Positions 17,312-23,242 of a DNA stretch of 26,598 bases are shown here, in pieces. A program made the position numbers and the translations under genes. This DNA comes from a virus: positions 1-26,598 of the IMG/VR virus record IMGVR_UViG_3300009285_008383. The stretch is one strand, 5' to 3'. The notes below the pieces were generated by a model that ran no database searches, was not told the DNA's origin, and was given only the letters and a program-made list of their open reading frames with translations. Every line of letters starts with the position of its first letter. Position 1 is the first letter of the stretch.

Positions 17312-17312
17312 T

Positions 17313-18014
17313 ATGGCAAGAATTATCAGTCCACTTCAAGATGAAAAAAAGTCAAATGCACTTGGGCAAGCGCTTCTTTCGTTTGCCCGATCTGCGGTTC
17401 GTCCAATTCAAAGGTTTCTGACTCCACAATATGCAAGTGCTCGGTTTATTTCTCCGACTCCAACGCCAACTATGACGCCAATGCCGACTCCAACACCAAC
17501 CCCGACTCCAACTATGACGCCAACATCAACTATGATGCCAACTATAACCCCTTACCCTACGCCATCGCTTAATAGGGGACAAACAGCGTGGGGGAATGAG
17601 CTAGAGGGAGTAGCCACACCTTCTGGCGTAGCTGCGGGAGTAGCGCGGGCAATAGGATTTAATGAAGCTTCTCTTAATCGGTATCCAGCACCTAATATAA
17701 CAGAGAGAGAAGAAACATATGGTCCAGCTGGAATTAATATACGTGCTCATCCACAAATAACTCGAGCCCAAGCAGAGAGTCCTGAATTTGCAAAAAACTT
17801 TATGGTAAATCGTTTAGTGGCAGCAAAAAAACTATTTCCTGATAATATAGAAAAACAAATACTTTATTATAATGTTCCAGGCAACGCATATCTTGATGCC
17901 AAGAATATTTCGTATCAGGCAGCATGGTATTTACAGAATGCTTTACGAACGATGGGACGAACGCCATCTGGAGAATACCTTCCCGTATTACGAAGGTATG
18001 GATTTTTTACATAG
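17313..18014 (+). CDS. Lytic transglycosylase-like protein with Thr/Pro linker
   Basis: This 233-residue protein begins one base after the previous stop. A basic N-terminal part is followed by a Thr-Pro-Met linker (about residues 48-86) and then a domain of about 145 residues. GFNEASLNRYPAPN, TYGPAGINIRAHPQIT and ILYYNVPGNAY match the order of SLT-type lytic transglycosylases: a catalytic Glu, then YG-GI-I, then a Tyr-rich end. Glu in GFNEASLN is the candidate catalytic residue. It would cut peptidoglycan glycan strands, either during infection or lysis. There is no signal peptide. The gene opens a cell-wall and lysis cluster with XhlA-like, M23 and holin-like genes following. The call is by motif pattern only and moderately sure. 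Confidence 0.55.
   Translation: MARIISPLQDEKKSNALGQALLSFARSAVRPIQRFLTPQYASARFISPTPTPTMTPMPTPTPTPTPTMTPTSTMMPTITPYPTPSLNRGQTAWGNELEGVATPSGVAAGVARAIGFNEASLNRYPAPNITEREETYGPAGINIRAHPQITRAQAESPEFAKNFMVNRLVAAKKLFPDNIEKQILYYNVPGNAYLDAKNISYQAAWYLQNALRTMGRTPSGEYLPVLRRYGFFT
17455..17570 (+). repeat. Degenerate Thr-Pro coding repeat
   Basis: Short units of the form ACTCCAACGCCAACTATGAC are repeated with variation within the transglycosylase-like gene, encoding Thr-Pro and Met-Thr-Pro runs. It forms a flexible linker, and such tracts change length readily by slippage. Confidence 0.75.
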
Positions 18015-18021
18015 GAATACT

Positions 18022-18231
18022 ATGGCAAACAGAGATATTGTAACAAACAGACAGTTGTACGAAGCGATACAAAACATCGAGAGGAAGATAGATGAAATCG
18101 TGAAGGAACGCATTACACCTCTTGAAGTGTGGAGAGGAGAAATTATGGGTAAACTTGCCGTATTCGGTTCGGTGTTTATCTTAGGAGCCAATCTCTTCAT
18201 TGATTGGCTCAAAGAGCGATTTCGGATATGA
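18022..18231 (+). CDS. XhlA-like small membrane protein
   Basis: This 69-residue protein has an N-terminal helical half (QLYEAIQNIERKIDEIVKERI) likely to form a coiled coil. A hydrophobic segment follows near residues 44-60 (LAVFGSVFILGANLFIDWL), with a short basic end. This is the layout of haemolysin XhlA-type proteins encoded beside phage endolysins. It could aid holin action or membrane damage at lysis. The stop overlaps the M23 gene's start as ATGA. The start ATG at 18022 follows AGGAAT; longer in-frame versions would overlap the upstream gene. Confidence 0.6.
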   Translation: MANRDIVTNRQLYEAIQNIERKIDEIVKERITPLEVWRGEIMGKLAVFGSVFILGANLFIDWLKERFRI

Positions 18232-19229
18232 AAAAAGCAGATTCGTTTAGTTATCCGTGTAAGTTTACAGGAACCTATCCATCTAGCTGGGCTGGATACA
18301 CATTCCTTCAGGCTACAACGCAGAACGCGCTTCATCCCGGTATCGATTGGAATTTTGGGGCAGGAGAAGCGGATTTCGGGATGGCGGTTCAAGCAATTGC
18401 CAACGGTGTCTGTGTTCACACAAGCGAACAGGCGGGTATTGGCTACGGTGAAATCGTCGTCCTCAAACACGAGCTGGCTGACCAGATGTATGAGTTTATT
18501 AAATCACGCTATCAGATTGACTCACGCACCCTTTACAGTTTCTATGCACATCTCAAGGATGCAAATGTCAGGCTGAATCAAGAAGTAGAACGGGGAGACT
18601 TGATTGGGTGGATTGGTAAATCAGGAACTGAAATTTCTCATGTTCACCAAGAGCTATATAAACCCGTTCCGGGTACTCAATGGCGATACTGGCCGACTTT
18701 GGCAGGAGGTTGGGATGCTAATAGGCTCAAGCAATATTATCTGGATACATATGATGTTATCGCAAATCAGCCAACCATTGCGTCTCCCGTTACATCATCC
18801 GATCTACAGGTTGAACTTGACAATGTACGTGCGGAACGGGACCGAAATTGGAATTGGTTTATTCGCGTGTGTGAAGCATTGCGTGTAGGAATTGATGTGG
18901 AAGCTGCGGAAAATTTGGCACGAAGTTTAGTTGATAATGACCAGTCGCTTGCGGAAAAAACCAAGCAACTTACCGAAGCTCAGGCAAAAGTTGCAGAACT
19001 AGATAGCGATCTCAAGATGCTCCAAAAGGTTCACGAAACTATGCGTGTAGAGAATGCAAAGTTGGCACAGGAAACCCATGAACAGGCCGAGACGATACAG
19101 AAGCAAGGTGAGAAGATAAACAGCCTTCAGGAGGCACTAAAAGACGTTAAGGATACCATTCAGAATCCAGTCGTGGGTCTAAAGAAGGTGTGGCAGGGAA
19201 TTTTAGAACTTATAGGGAGGAGGCGATAA
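18228..19229 (+). CDS. M23 endopeptidase (endolysin-like) with C-terminal coiled coil
   Basis: This 333-residue protein has an M23 (lysostaphin/LytM type) domain over about residues 10-165. HPGIDWNFG gives the first His and Asp ligands, FYAHLKD the catalytic His strand and SHVHQELY the HxH pair. Such enzymes cut peptidoglycan peptide cross-bridges. From about residue 185 to 310 the protein is a long heptad-rich coiled coil (EKTKQLTEAQAKVAELDSD, ENAKLAQETHEQAETIQKQ), ending in a short basic segment with VWQGILELIGRRR. No signal peptide is visible, so export would rely on the neighbouring membrane proteins. The unusual long coiled coil could dimerise the enzyme or bind the envelope. Starts at an ATGA overlap. 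Confidence 0.8.
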   Translation: MKKADSFSYPCKFTGTYPSSWAGYTFLQATTQNALHPGIDWNFGAGEADFGMAVQAIANGVCVHTSEQAGIGYGEIVVLKHELADQMYEFIKSRYQIDSRTLYSFYAHLKDANVRLNQEVERGDLIGWIGKSGTEISHVHQELYKPVPGTQWRYWPTLAGGWDANRLKQYYLDTYDVIANQPTIASPVTSSDLQVELDNVRAERDRNWNWFIRVCEALRVGIDVEAAENLARSLVDNDQSLAEKTKQLTEAQAKVAELDSDLKMLQKVHETMRVENAKLAQETHEQAETIQKQGEKINSLQEALKDVKDTIQNPVVGLKKVWQGILELIGRRR

Positions 19230-19231
19230 AT

Positions 19232-19462
19232 ATGAAATATCCGGAATGGAAAAGACAACTATGGCGGGGTCTGCGGACCGCAGTATCGGTTGCCGTGGCG
19301 CAAACGGCACTTTTAAAACCGGACTGGACTGATCCGGGTGTTGCAGTGAAAGCATTGGCAACCTCGTTCGTATCAGGATTTCTCGTCGCATTGGGCATGT
19401 GGGTTAGAGATCGGTTTGCAGGAAAAGATCAAACCGCACTTATTCAGAAATTGCCTATTTAA
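19232..19462 (+). CDS. Holin-like small membrane protein
   Basis: This 76-residue protein starts at the ATG two bases after the M23 stop, behind GGGAGGAGG. It carries two hydrophobic stretches, RTAVSVAVAQTALL (about 14-28) and VAVKALATSFVSGFLVALGMWV (about 37-58). The flanks are charged: basic KRQLWRGLR before and RDRFAGKDQ after. Size, two membrane spans and position directly after an endolysin-type gene fit a holin, which would make the pore that releases the lytic enzymes. No family-specific motif was recognised. Confidence 0.6.
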   Translation: MKYPEWKRQLWRGLRTAVSVAVAQTALLKPDWTDPGVAVKALATSFVSGFLVALGMWVRDRFAGKDQTALIQKLPI

Positions 19463-19484
19463 TACATGCCTGGAGGAGAAAAAG

Positions 19485-19515
19485 AAAAAAGCATCTAGGC
19501 AACAGACGCTTTTTT
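19485..19515 (+). terminator. Intrinsic terminator after the lysis cassette
   Basis: An interrupted stem GCATCT/AGACGC (one A-C mismatch) with a 7-base loop is flanked by six A on the left and six T on the right. It would end transcription of the lysis cassette. The symmetrical A and T runs mean that it could act in either direction. The next gene starts 18 bases later with its own RBS. Confidence 0.65.
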
Positions 19516-19533
19516 AATAAGGTGGTGAAAATT

Positions 19534-19869
19534 ATGAAAGAAAATACAGACTGGAAAGCTCGTGTATTAGCCACCGGAGGACTTTTGATGGGAGCTACTG
19601 GTCTTGTCTATTCATTTATGAAAGGCCCAAACCAACCAGAAGTACCAAATGGAAATCTACGGGCAACAGTAGAGACGATAGAAACACAGCAATATAAAGA
19701 TGAACTCATGGCATGTACTGATGAAAATATTCTTAAAAGTGCGCTCGGATTTACTACAGGGTCGATGCAGGATTGTGAAGATGAAAAAAACTATGTTGCG
19801 ACCAAGGCAGCAGATAGACCGAATTTTCTCTATCCTGAAGCTACGGTAATACCAAGAGTAGGATCATAA
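19534..19869 (+). CDS. Small membrane-anchored protein of unknown function
   Basis: This 111-residue protein starts at the ATG behind AAGGTGGTG; in-frame upstream starts lie within that site. A short basic N-terminus (KENTDWKAR) precedes a hydrophobic segment (VLATGGLLMGATGLVYSFM, about residues 10-28), so it is probably anchored with the rest on one side of the membrane. Two Cys occur in LMACTDEN and SMQDCEDEK, possibly forming a disulfide. It is followed two bases later by the next gene. I do not recognise a family; position after the lysis cassette suggests an envelope role. Confidence 0.6.
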   Translation: MKENTDWKARVLATGGLLMGATGLVYSFMKGPNQPEVPNGNLRATVETIETQQYKDELMACTDENILKSALGFTTGSMQDCEDEKNYVATKAADRPNFLYPEATVIPRVGS

Positions 19870-19870
19870 T

Positions 19871-20092
19871 ATGCAAGAAAGACCGAAGGGATGGTTTATT
19901 AAAAAAGCCAACATCATTGTCTTGAGTGAGGAAACAGAATACCTTGACGAATTAGTGGACAATAAAAACTTTAAGGCTGTTGATATTGAAGTGGATCGGC
20001 TTGATCCCCGTGGGAAATTTGATGAAGAAGAAGAAATTATTAAACGCTTAAATGAAGGACATGCCGATAGAACGGATTACATTGATGACTGA
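19871..20092 (+). CDS. Small acidic hypothetical protein
   Basis: This 73-residue, highly charged protein begins with a hydrophilic lead (MQERPKGWFIKKANIIVLSEE) and has DELVDNKNFKAVDIEVDRLD and a run of Glu (EEEEII). No membrane segment, Cys pair or catalytic motif is visible. It starts immediately after the previous stop and overlaps the next gene by eight bases, so it belongs to the same operon. Function unknown. Confidence 0.55.
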   Translation: MQERPKGWFIKKANIIVLSEETEYLDELVDNKNFKAVDIEVDRLDPRGKFDEEEEIIKRLNEGHADRTDYIDD

Positions 20093-20279
20093 GGGAAGCG
20101 GGTTTACCGTGGGATGTTTTGACTGTAAAGCAAAGACTCGGGAAGGATTGGGGCCATTATTTGCAACGGATAGAGAAGATTTTGTGGGGTCAGTTCTCGC
20201 CAGCAACGCCGCACAATTTCATGAGACTATGCACCCGACTCATCATATTGTTATTTTTAGCTTTCAAAGAAAACAATGA
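20085..20279 (+). CDS. Mini zinc-binding protein A
   Basis: This 64-residue protein contains GCFDCKAKT near the N-terminus and AAQFHETMHPTHHIVIF near the C-terminus, giving a CxxC plus His pair suited to one zinc ion. The next gene has the same scheme, so the two look like diverged relatives. The chosen ATG at 20085 overlaps the preceding gene by eight bases; in-frame ATGs at 20052 and 20061 are possible but have no better RBS. The stop overlaps the next start as ATGA. Function unknown. Confidence 0.55.
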   Translation: MTEGSGFTVGCFDCKAKTREGLGPLFATDREDFVGSVLASNAAQFHETMHPTHHIVIFSFQRKQ

Positions 20280-20494
20280 CCATTGAATATGAAACACTAC
20301 GAACGGGTGTTTACGCGGGAAAGGTTTTATGTAAAACGTGTGATCGTCACCAAGCATTTATACACAAGGGATATGGTAATGATGCAGAACCATTAGATAG
20401 AGAAGATAGAGAAATACTTGATGAGGCAGCAAGCAGACACGATAAGGCAAACCTTGGACAACACACCATAATGATTTATTTATTTACACCATGA
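20276..20494 (+). CDS. Mini zinc-binding protein B
   Basis: This 72-residue protein carries VLCKTCDRHQAF and, later, DEAASRHDKANLGQHTIMIYLF. The CxxC and the His-x-His-type end mirror those of the gene before it, including an aliphatic strand right after the last His. A zinc-binding adaptor or nucleic-acid-binding role is possible. It is coupled by ATGA at both ends, so it should be made in step with its neighbours. No known family was recognised. Confidence 0.55.
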   Translation: MTIEYETLRTGVYAGKVLCKTCDRHQAFIHKGYGNDAEPLDREDREILDEAASRHDKANLGQHTIMIYLFTP

Positions 20495-21069
20495 GAGACA
20501 TTTGGATTGAGCCGCCATATCAAACTATTTATCGTATTGCTGACCCCTTGGAAATGATGGTTCCCGTAGAGTTTGGACGATTTAATCGTCATCAAGTAGA
20601 TTGGATACGAAGACGAGATACTGATGTTTTAACAGGTTTAGTACGGTGTCAATTTATTGGAAGAGTAGCAAGCGGAAAAACCGTACAGTGTCCGATGGAC
20701 GAAGAAACGGCAGGAGGAATATCACAACTTCATGCACACCACATTATACCTCAAGGAGCGTGGGAAGGATGGCTACGATTTGGTGAGGAAACAGAAACAC
20801 CTCATCAACCTTGGAATGGCATTATGCTTTGCGCCCTTTATCACCATAATGGGCCTCGGGGTATCCATCCCGATTATGCAAGGGCGAGAGAAATTTATAA
20901 GTTTAATCAAAATTCTTTCAATGAAGTTGCCCATGAACACCACAAGTTGATTGAAGAAGGTATCCCATATTGGAATACTGAATATGATAATTTACTTTAT
21001 GACATAGCACGGGATAGAACGGAGGATTACTTATTTGTTCACCCGAATGATCCATTTCCTTATAAATAA
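20491..21069 (+). CDS. HNH-like nuclease-fold protein
   Basis: This 192-residue protein has an HNH-type core in its second half: LHAHHIIPQGAWEGW (the HH pair), QPWNGIMLCALYHH (the Asn and second His region) and GPRGIHPDYARAR. One Cys pair precedes it (RCQFIG...VQCPMDEE). Unlike the two homing-type HNH genes it is not AT-biased, is acidic, lacks NUMOD-like repeats and is ATGA-coupled at its start. This suggests a resident phage function such as a packaging-associated or DNA-processing nuclease rather than a mobile element. The catalytic call is moderate. GGAGG at 21021, inside the gene, provides the RBS for the next start. Confidence 0.65.
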   Translation: MRDIWIEPPYQTIYRIADPLEMMVPVEFGRFNRHQVDWIRRRDTDVLTGLVRCQFIGRVASGKTVQCPMDEETAGGISQLHAHHIIPQGAWEGWLRFGEETETPHQPWNGIMLCALYHHNGPRGIHPDYARAREIYKFNQNSFNEVAHEHHKLIEEGIPYWNTEYDNLLYDIARDRTEDYLFVHPNDPFPYK

Positions 21070-21448
21070 GATATTTTGTGTTGGAAAAGTAGTTCTTTTA
21101 ATTTTTGATTTTCAAACATCAGATTTCTATAATCCCATATATGTTCTTTTTGAGAAAGCAGAATCAGGATGCGGACCATCGAGCCTCCAAATTGCCCTTC
21201 GTGCATTGGATAAAAAAATGGATGATTGGGTTATTCCCCTTGTTGTAGAAGATATTGCCGCCGGTTTATCGTGGGATGAGATGCAAATGGTGGCGCACAT
21301 TTATTGTTGCGAGGCGGTGGTGAACAAAAACTCTTCGTATCAGCACCTTGTGGATGCGCATAATGAGACAGGATGCCCGATTATCGTTGGTTGGGACAGC
21401 GATAGAGACGGAGAGGCAGGAGCGCATTTCAGCGTCGTGAAAGAATGA
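21035..21448 (+). CDS. C39-like peptidase, N-terminal part (Cys and His half)
   Basis: This 137-residue protein has ESGCGPSSLQIAL (candidate catalytic Cys) and GAHFSVVKE (His) at the far end, matching the first two elements of a C39-type papain fold. The Asp element is missing and appears in the next small frame, one base back. The start is taken as TTG 21035, nine bases after GGAGG; an ATG at 21047 is possible. The N-terminus (FLINKIFCVGKVVLLIFDF) is hydrophobic. It is related in layout to the C39-like gene at 15768. The stop overlaps the next ATG as ATGA, so the halves could be made as two chains, or joined by a frameshift. Confidence 0.6.
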   Translation: MFTRMIHFLINKIFCVGKVVLLIFDFQTSDFYNPIYVLFEKAESGCGPSSLQIALRALDKKMDDWVIPLVVEDIAAGLSWDEMQMVAHIYCCEAVVNKNSSYQHLVDAHNETGCPIIVGWDSDRDGEAGAHFSVVKE

Positions 21449-21573
21449 GTCCTACGGAGATTACGTTGCTTGATCCGGGCCATGGCGACGAGATAACATT
21501 TACGAGAGAGGACTTTGAGAATAGATGGTCTGATGCTGAAACAGACAAGGCGTTTATGATTATATATCAATGA
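21445..21573 (+). CDS. C39-like peptidase, C-terminal part (Asp half)
   Basis: This 42-residue frame begins at the ATGA that ends the previous gene. It reads EITLLDPGHGDEITF and continues REDFENRWSDAETDKAFMIIY. This is exactly the end expected for a C39-like domain after its His strand: the DP-x-G with the catalytic Asp, then a phenylalanine-tryptophan helix and a final hydrophobic strand. It is too short to stand alone, so it most likely assembles with the upstream half or results from a frameshift at the junction. It is itself ATGA-coupled to the next small gene. Confidence 0.6.
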   Translation: MSPTEITLLDPGHGDEITFTREDFENRWSDAETDKAFMIIYQ

Positions 21574-21659
21574 AAAAAGACGAGTGGTTAGCCAATCTTA
21601 TTGTTGCTGCGGCAATTTATACCATTTTCTTTTGGGGATGGTGGAATATACTTAATTAG
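21570..21659 (+). CDS. 29-residue membrane peptide
   Basis: A short frame starts at an ATGA overlap with the C39 C-terminal part. After MKKDEWLAN it is almost entirely hydrophobic and aromatic (LIVAAAIYTIFFWGWWNIL), enough for one membrane span with a charged N-terminus. It ends in a four-base overlap with the convergent leftward gene. Very short frames occur by chance, but the coupled start and membrane pattern make it credible. Function unknown. Confidence 0.45.
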   Translation: MKKDEWLANLIVAAAIYTIFFWGWWNILN

Positions 21660-21931
21660 AAGATAGGAATAGTTTCTGGTTGAGTCATTTCTTGTCTTAC
21701 TACCTCTGATGCCCGATCTGGAATAACGATTTTAATAATGAATTCCCGTTTGGTTAGGTGATGTGTTTGGCCATAGTCGATATGGTCGAGGATGTGATCG
21801 ACGATGCCATCAAAAAGAAGAAATCGCCACGCATCTATTTGGTCCTCTTCTAAGACATCTGCACCGCCTAACGCATCTTCAATTGCTTGAACGATAATCC
21901 AACCGCCTAGCTCAACATACGGATCGATCAT
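21656..21931 (-). CDS. Acidic hypothetical protein at the end of the ssb operon
   Basis: This 91-residue acidic protein begins MIDPYVELGGWIIVQAIEDAL and contains an Asp/His-rich middle (DGIVDHILDHIDYGQTHHL) and a beta-like stretch (REFIIKIVIPDRA). No signal peptide or Cys pair is seen. It follows ssb by 23 bases; a TTG at 21943 is an alternative start, and neither has a clear Shine-Dalgarno. The end meets the rightward late block tail to tail. Family not recognised; position suggests a DNA-metabolism accessory. Confidence 0.55.
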   Translation of the reverse strand: MIDPYVELGGWIIVQAIEDALGGADVLEEDQIDAWRFLLFDGIVDHILDHIDYGQTHHLTKREFIIKIVIPDRASEVVRQEMTQPETIPIF

Positions 21932-21954
21932 GGGCAGGAACAAAAAGTGCGAGG

Positions 21955-22356
21955 TTAAAACGGCGTTGGTTCAGTTTTTTCCGCATCTTTTGGTTTTTCA
22001 CTGGTTACTTCTTCTGGTTTTCTTGAATCAAGAAGGATGAGGTCATCCATAACAATTTCTGTTATTGATCGTTGCGTTCCGTCTTGAGACGTAGGGGTTG
22101 TTGTTCGTAGTCTTCCTTCGATATATACCTTTCGTCCTTTGGTTAATAATTGACTGCAAAGTTCGGCCAACTTATTCCAGGCAACAAGCCGATGAAATTC
22201 CGTTTCCTCTTTTTTCTCTCCTGCTTCGGTTGTCCAATACCGATTTGTCGCAAGGCCAACGGAACAAACGGATGCACCAGAGGGGGTTTTTCGAAGTTCA
22301 GGATCCCGGGTGATATTGCCGATGAGCATTACTTTATTTAGATTCCGTGATGCCAT
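21955..22356 (-). CDS. ssb: Single-stranded DNA-binding protein
   Basis: This 133-residue protein has the classic SSB OB fold: LNKVMLIGNITRDPELRKTP at the start, then SVGLATNRYW, TEFHRLVAWNKLAELCSQLLTKGRKVYIEGRL and EIVMDDLILLD. It binds single-stranded DNA during replication, recombination and repair. The last residues (EKTEPTPF) keep the terminal Pro-Phe but lack the run of Asp that cellular SSBs use to recruit partners, so partner contacts may be weaker or phage-specific. The start ATG follows AGGAGGAATAAC; a longer in-frame version would overlap the upstream gene and ignore this site. Confidence 0.93.
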   Translation of the reverse strand: MASRNLNKVMLIGNITRDPELRKTPSGASVCSVGLATNRYWTTEAGEKKEETEFHRLVAWNKLAELCSQLLTKGRKVYIEGRLRTTTPTSQDGTQRSITEIVMDDLILLDSRKPEEVTSEKPKDAEKTEPTPF

Positions 22357-22357
22357 G

Positions 22358-22555
22358 TTATTCCTCCTTTTTCTTCTTTGATCTTGCGCGGTATCCTGCC
22401 TTAATAGAACAGTCTTTGCAAATTCTTCCTTCATATTCTACTTCTTTTCGTTCCCCGGTTAAAGGAGCAACGGAAAAATCGCGGACATGGACTTTATAAC
22501 TCTGGTAAAAGGCAACGAAGTTTTGGCAAAAACTGCAACGGATAATCTGTTTCAT
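22358..22555 (-). CDS. Small zinc-ribbon protein
   Basis: This 65-residue protein contains CSFC near the start and CKDC in the second half (RICKDCSIKAGYRARS), making a CxxC/CxxC zinc ribbon, and ends in a Lys/Glu-rich tail. Size and fold suit DNA binding or an adaptor role. It is ATGA-coupled to the HTH gene upstream and ends one base before the ssb start. Co-expression with ssb points to replication or its control. Confidence 0.6.
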   Translation of the reverse strand: MKQIIRCSFCQNFVAFYQSYKVHVRDFSVAPLTGERKEVEYEGRICKDCSIKAGYRARSKKKKEE

Positions 22556-22833
22556 AGGGGTTTTATACGAAGGGTATCACTAAATCCTCTGGGTTTGTAT
22601 TCAGGGTGTATTGTTACCCCCTCTTTTCCACCGTACCACTTCCACACAAAGGCTTTTACTTTGTCTGCTTCCAATCTAGTGTACATGCGCCACTGACCAC
22701 CTGTCCGTCGGGCTACAGGAACCTTGCCGGTTTTTTCAAATCGGTGAAGCTGAGAGAAGCTGAATCGGGAAAGCCCTTCGTGTTGTAATTCTTCAACAAT
22801 TCGTCCTCTGGTAATAAATGGAAATTCTCTCAT
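22552..22833 (-). CDS. MerR-like / excisionase-like HTH protein
   Basis: This 93-residue protein has a winged-helix pattern: RGRIVEELQHEGLSRFSFSQLHRFEK is the helix-turn-helix, followed by GKVPVARRTGGQWRMYTRLEADKVKAFVWKW. The RR-GGQWRMY wing and the terminal helix match MerR or excisionase-type DNA-binding domains, which bend or recognise promoter or att DNA. With no sensor domain it is more likely an excisionase or simple regulator. It is ATGA-coupled to the genes on both sides. Confidence 0.65.
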   Translation of the reverse strand: MREFPFITRGRIVEELQHEGLSRFSFSQLHRFEKTGKVPVARRTGGQWRMYTRLEADKVKAFVWKWYGGKEGVTIHPEYKPRGFSDTLRIKPL

Positions 22834-23015
22834 GGTTTTGCTTTGATTGCCTTTAGTGCATGTTTACACATTTTCTTTGGCCGGAAGATACCGTCAGGAC
22901 AATTACATCTAAGGGCACCGTAGCGGTCTATGTATACCCGATAACTCTTCCCTTTAGTCGTTTCTGATGGGATAAACGTGAAGTTCCGTTGTCCCTCAAA
23001 CACAACCGGTAGCAT
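22830..23015 (-). CDS. SWIM-type zinc-finger protein
   Basis: This 61-residue protein starts at the ATG nine bases after the -10 box of the promoter at 23025-23053. Other in-frame starts further upstream (GTG 23036, ATG 23024) would lie in or at the promoter. Residues about 15-35 are beta-like (KGKSYRVYIDRYGALRCNC), and the end RCNCPDGIFRPKKMCKHALKAI gives the CxC...CxH zinc ligands of a SWIM domain. SWIM domains bind DNA or protein partners and occur in recombination-linked proteins. As first gene of the ssb operon it probably serves DNA metabolism. It would be translated from a leaderless mRNA. Confidence 0.65.
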   Translation of the reverse strand: MLPVVFEGQRNFTFIPSETTKGKSYRVYIDRYGALRCNCPDGIFRPKKMCKHALKAIKAKP

Positions 23016-23024
23016 ATGTATCAT

Positions 23025-23053
23025 ACTATAGCACACTTACCCACCCTTGTCAA
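23025..23053 (-). promoter_or_regulatory. Sigma70-type promoter for the SWIM-HTH-ssb operon, leaderless
   Basis: On the minus strand TTGACA (23053-23048), a 17-base spacer and TATAGT (23030-23025) form a near-consensus promoter, with GTGTGC just before the -10. The SWIM ATG follows nine bases after the -10, so the mRNA is leaderless or nearly so. The -35 box lies inside the last codons (FDK) of the truncated ThiF-like frame. Architecture and the GTGTGCTAT block are shared with the promoter at 8083-8111. Confidence 0.78.
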
Positions 23054-23198
23054 ACTCTACCACTGCCACGTTACTACATCCCATTTTCCGTAGGGCAAGT
23101 AATGTCCAAGAACCTATTCCGCCACAGCCAATAAGAAGGATGGGAAAATCCAGTTCCTCTGGTTTAACTAAGTTGGTTTGGCGTTTGTAGATATTCAT
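23037..23198 (-). pseudogene. Truncated ThiF/E1-like gene (N-terminal relic)
   Basis: The 53-residue frame contains ELDFPILLIGCGGIGSWTLLALRKMG and ends VAVVEFDKGG-stop. This is the start of an E1-type Rossmann fold: the GxGGxGS nucleotide loop and the VEFD strand that should be followed by the N-x-x-R-Q region and catalytic Cys. All of that is missing, and the end runs into the operon promoter at 23025-23053. A full-length E1-like protein is encoded further upstream in the same operon, so this is a paralogue or leftover. Start ATG 23198 is used; a longer frame to 23312 overlaps the SPFH gene and adds unlikely sequence. Confidence 0.6.
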
Positions 23199-23242
23199 TG
23201 GGAAGAGCTGGCTGGGTAGTTCCAGCCCTTCGCAATACACAC

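Noticed and set aside
17455-17570. CRISPR-like array
   Set aside because: Units are short, imperfect and without spacers; it is a coding Thr-Pro linker.
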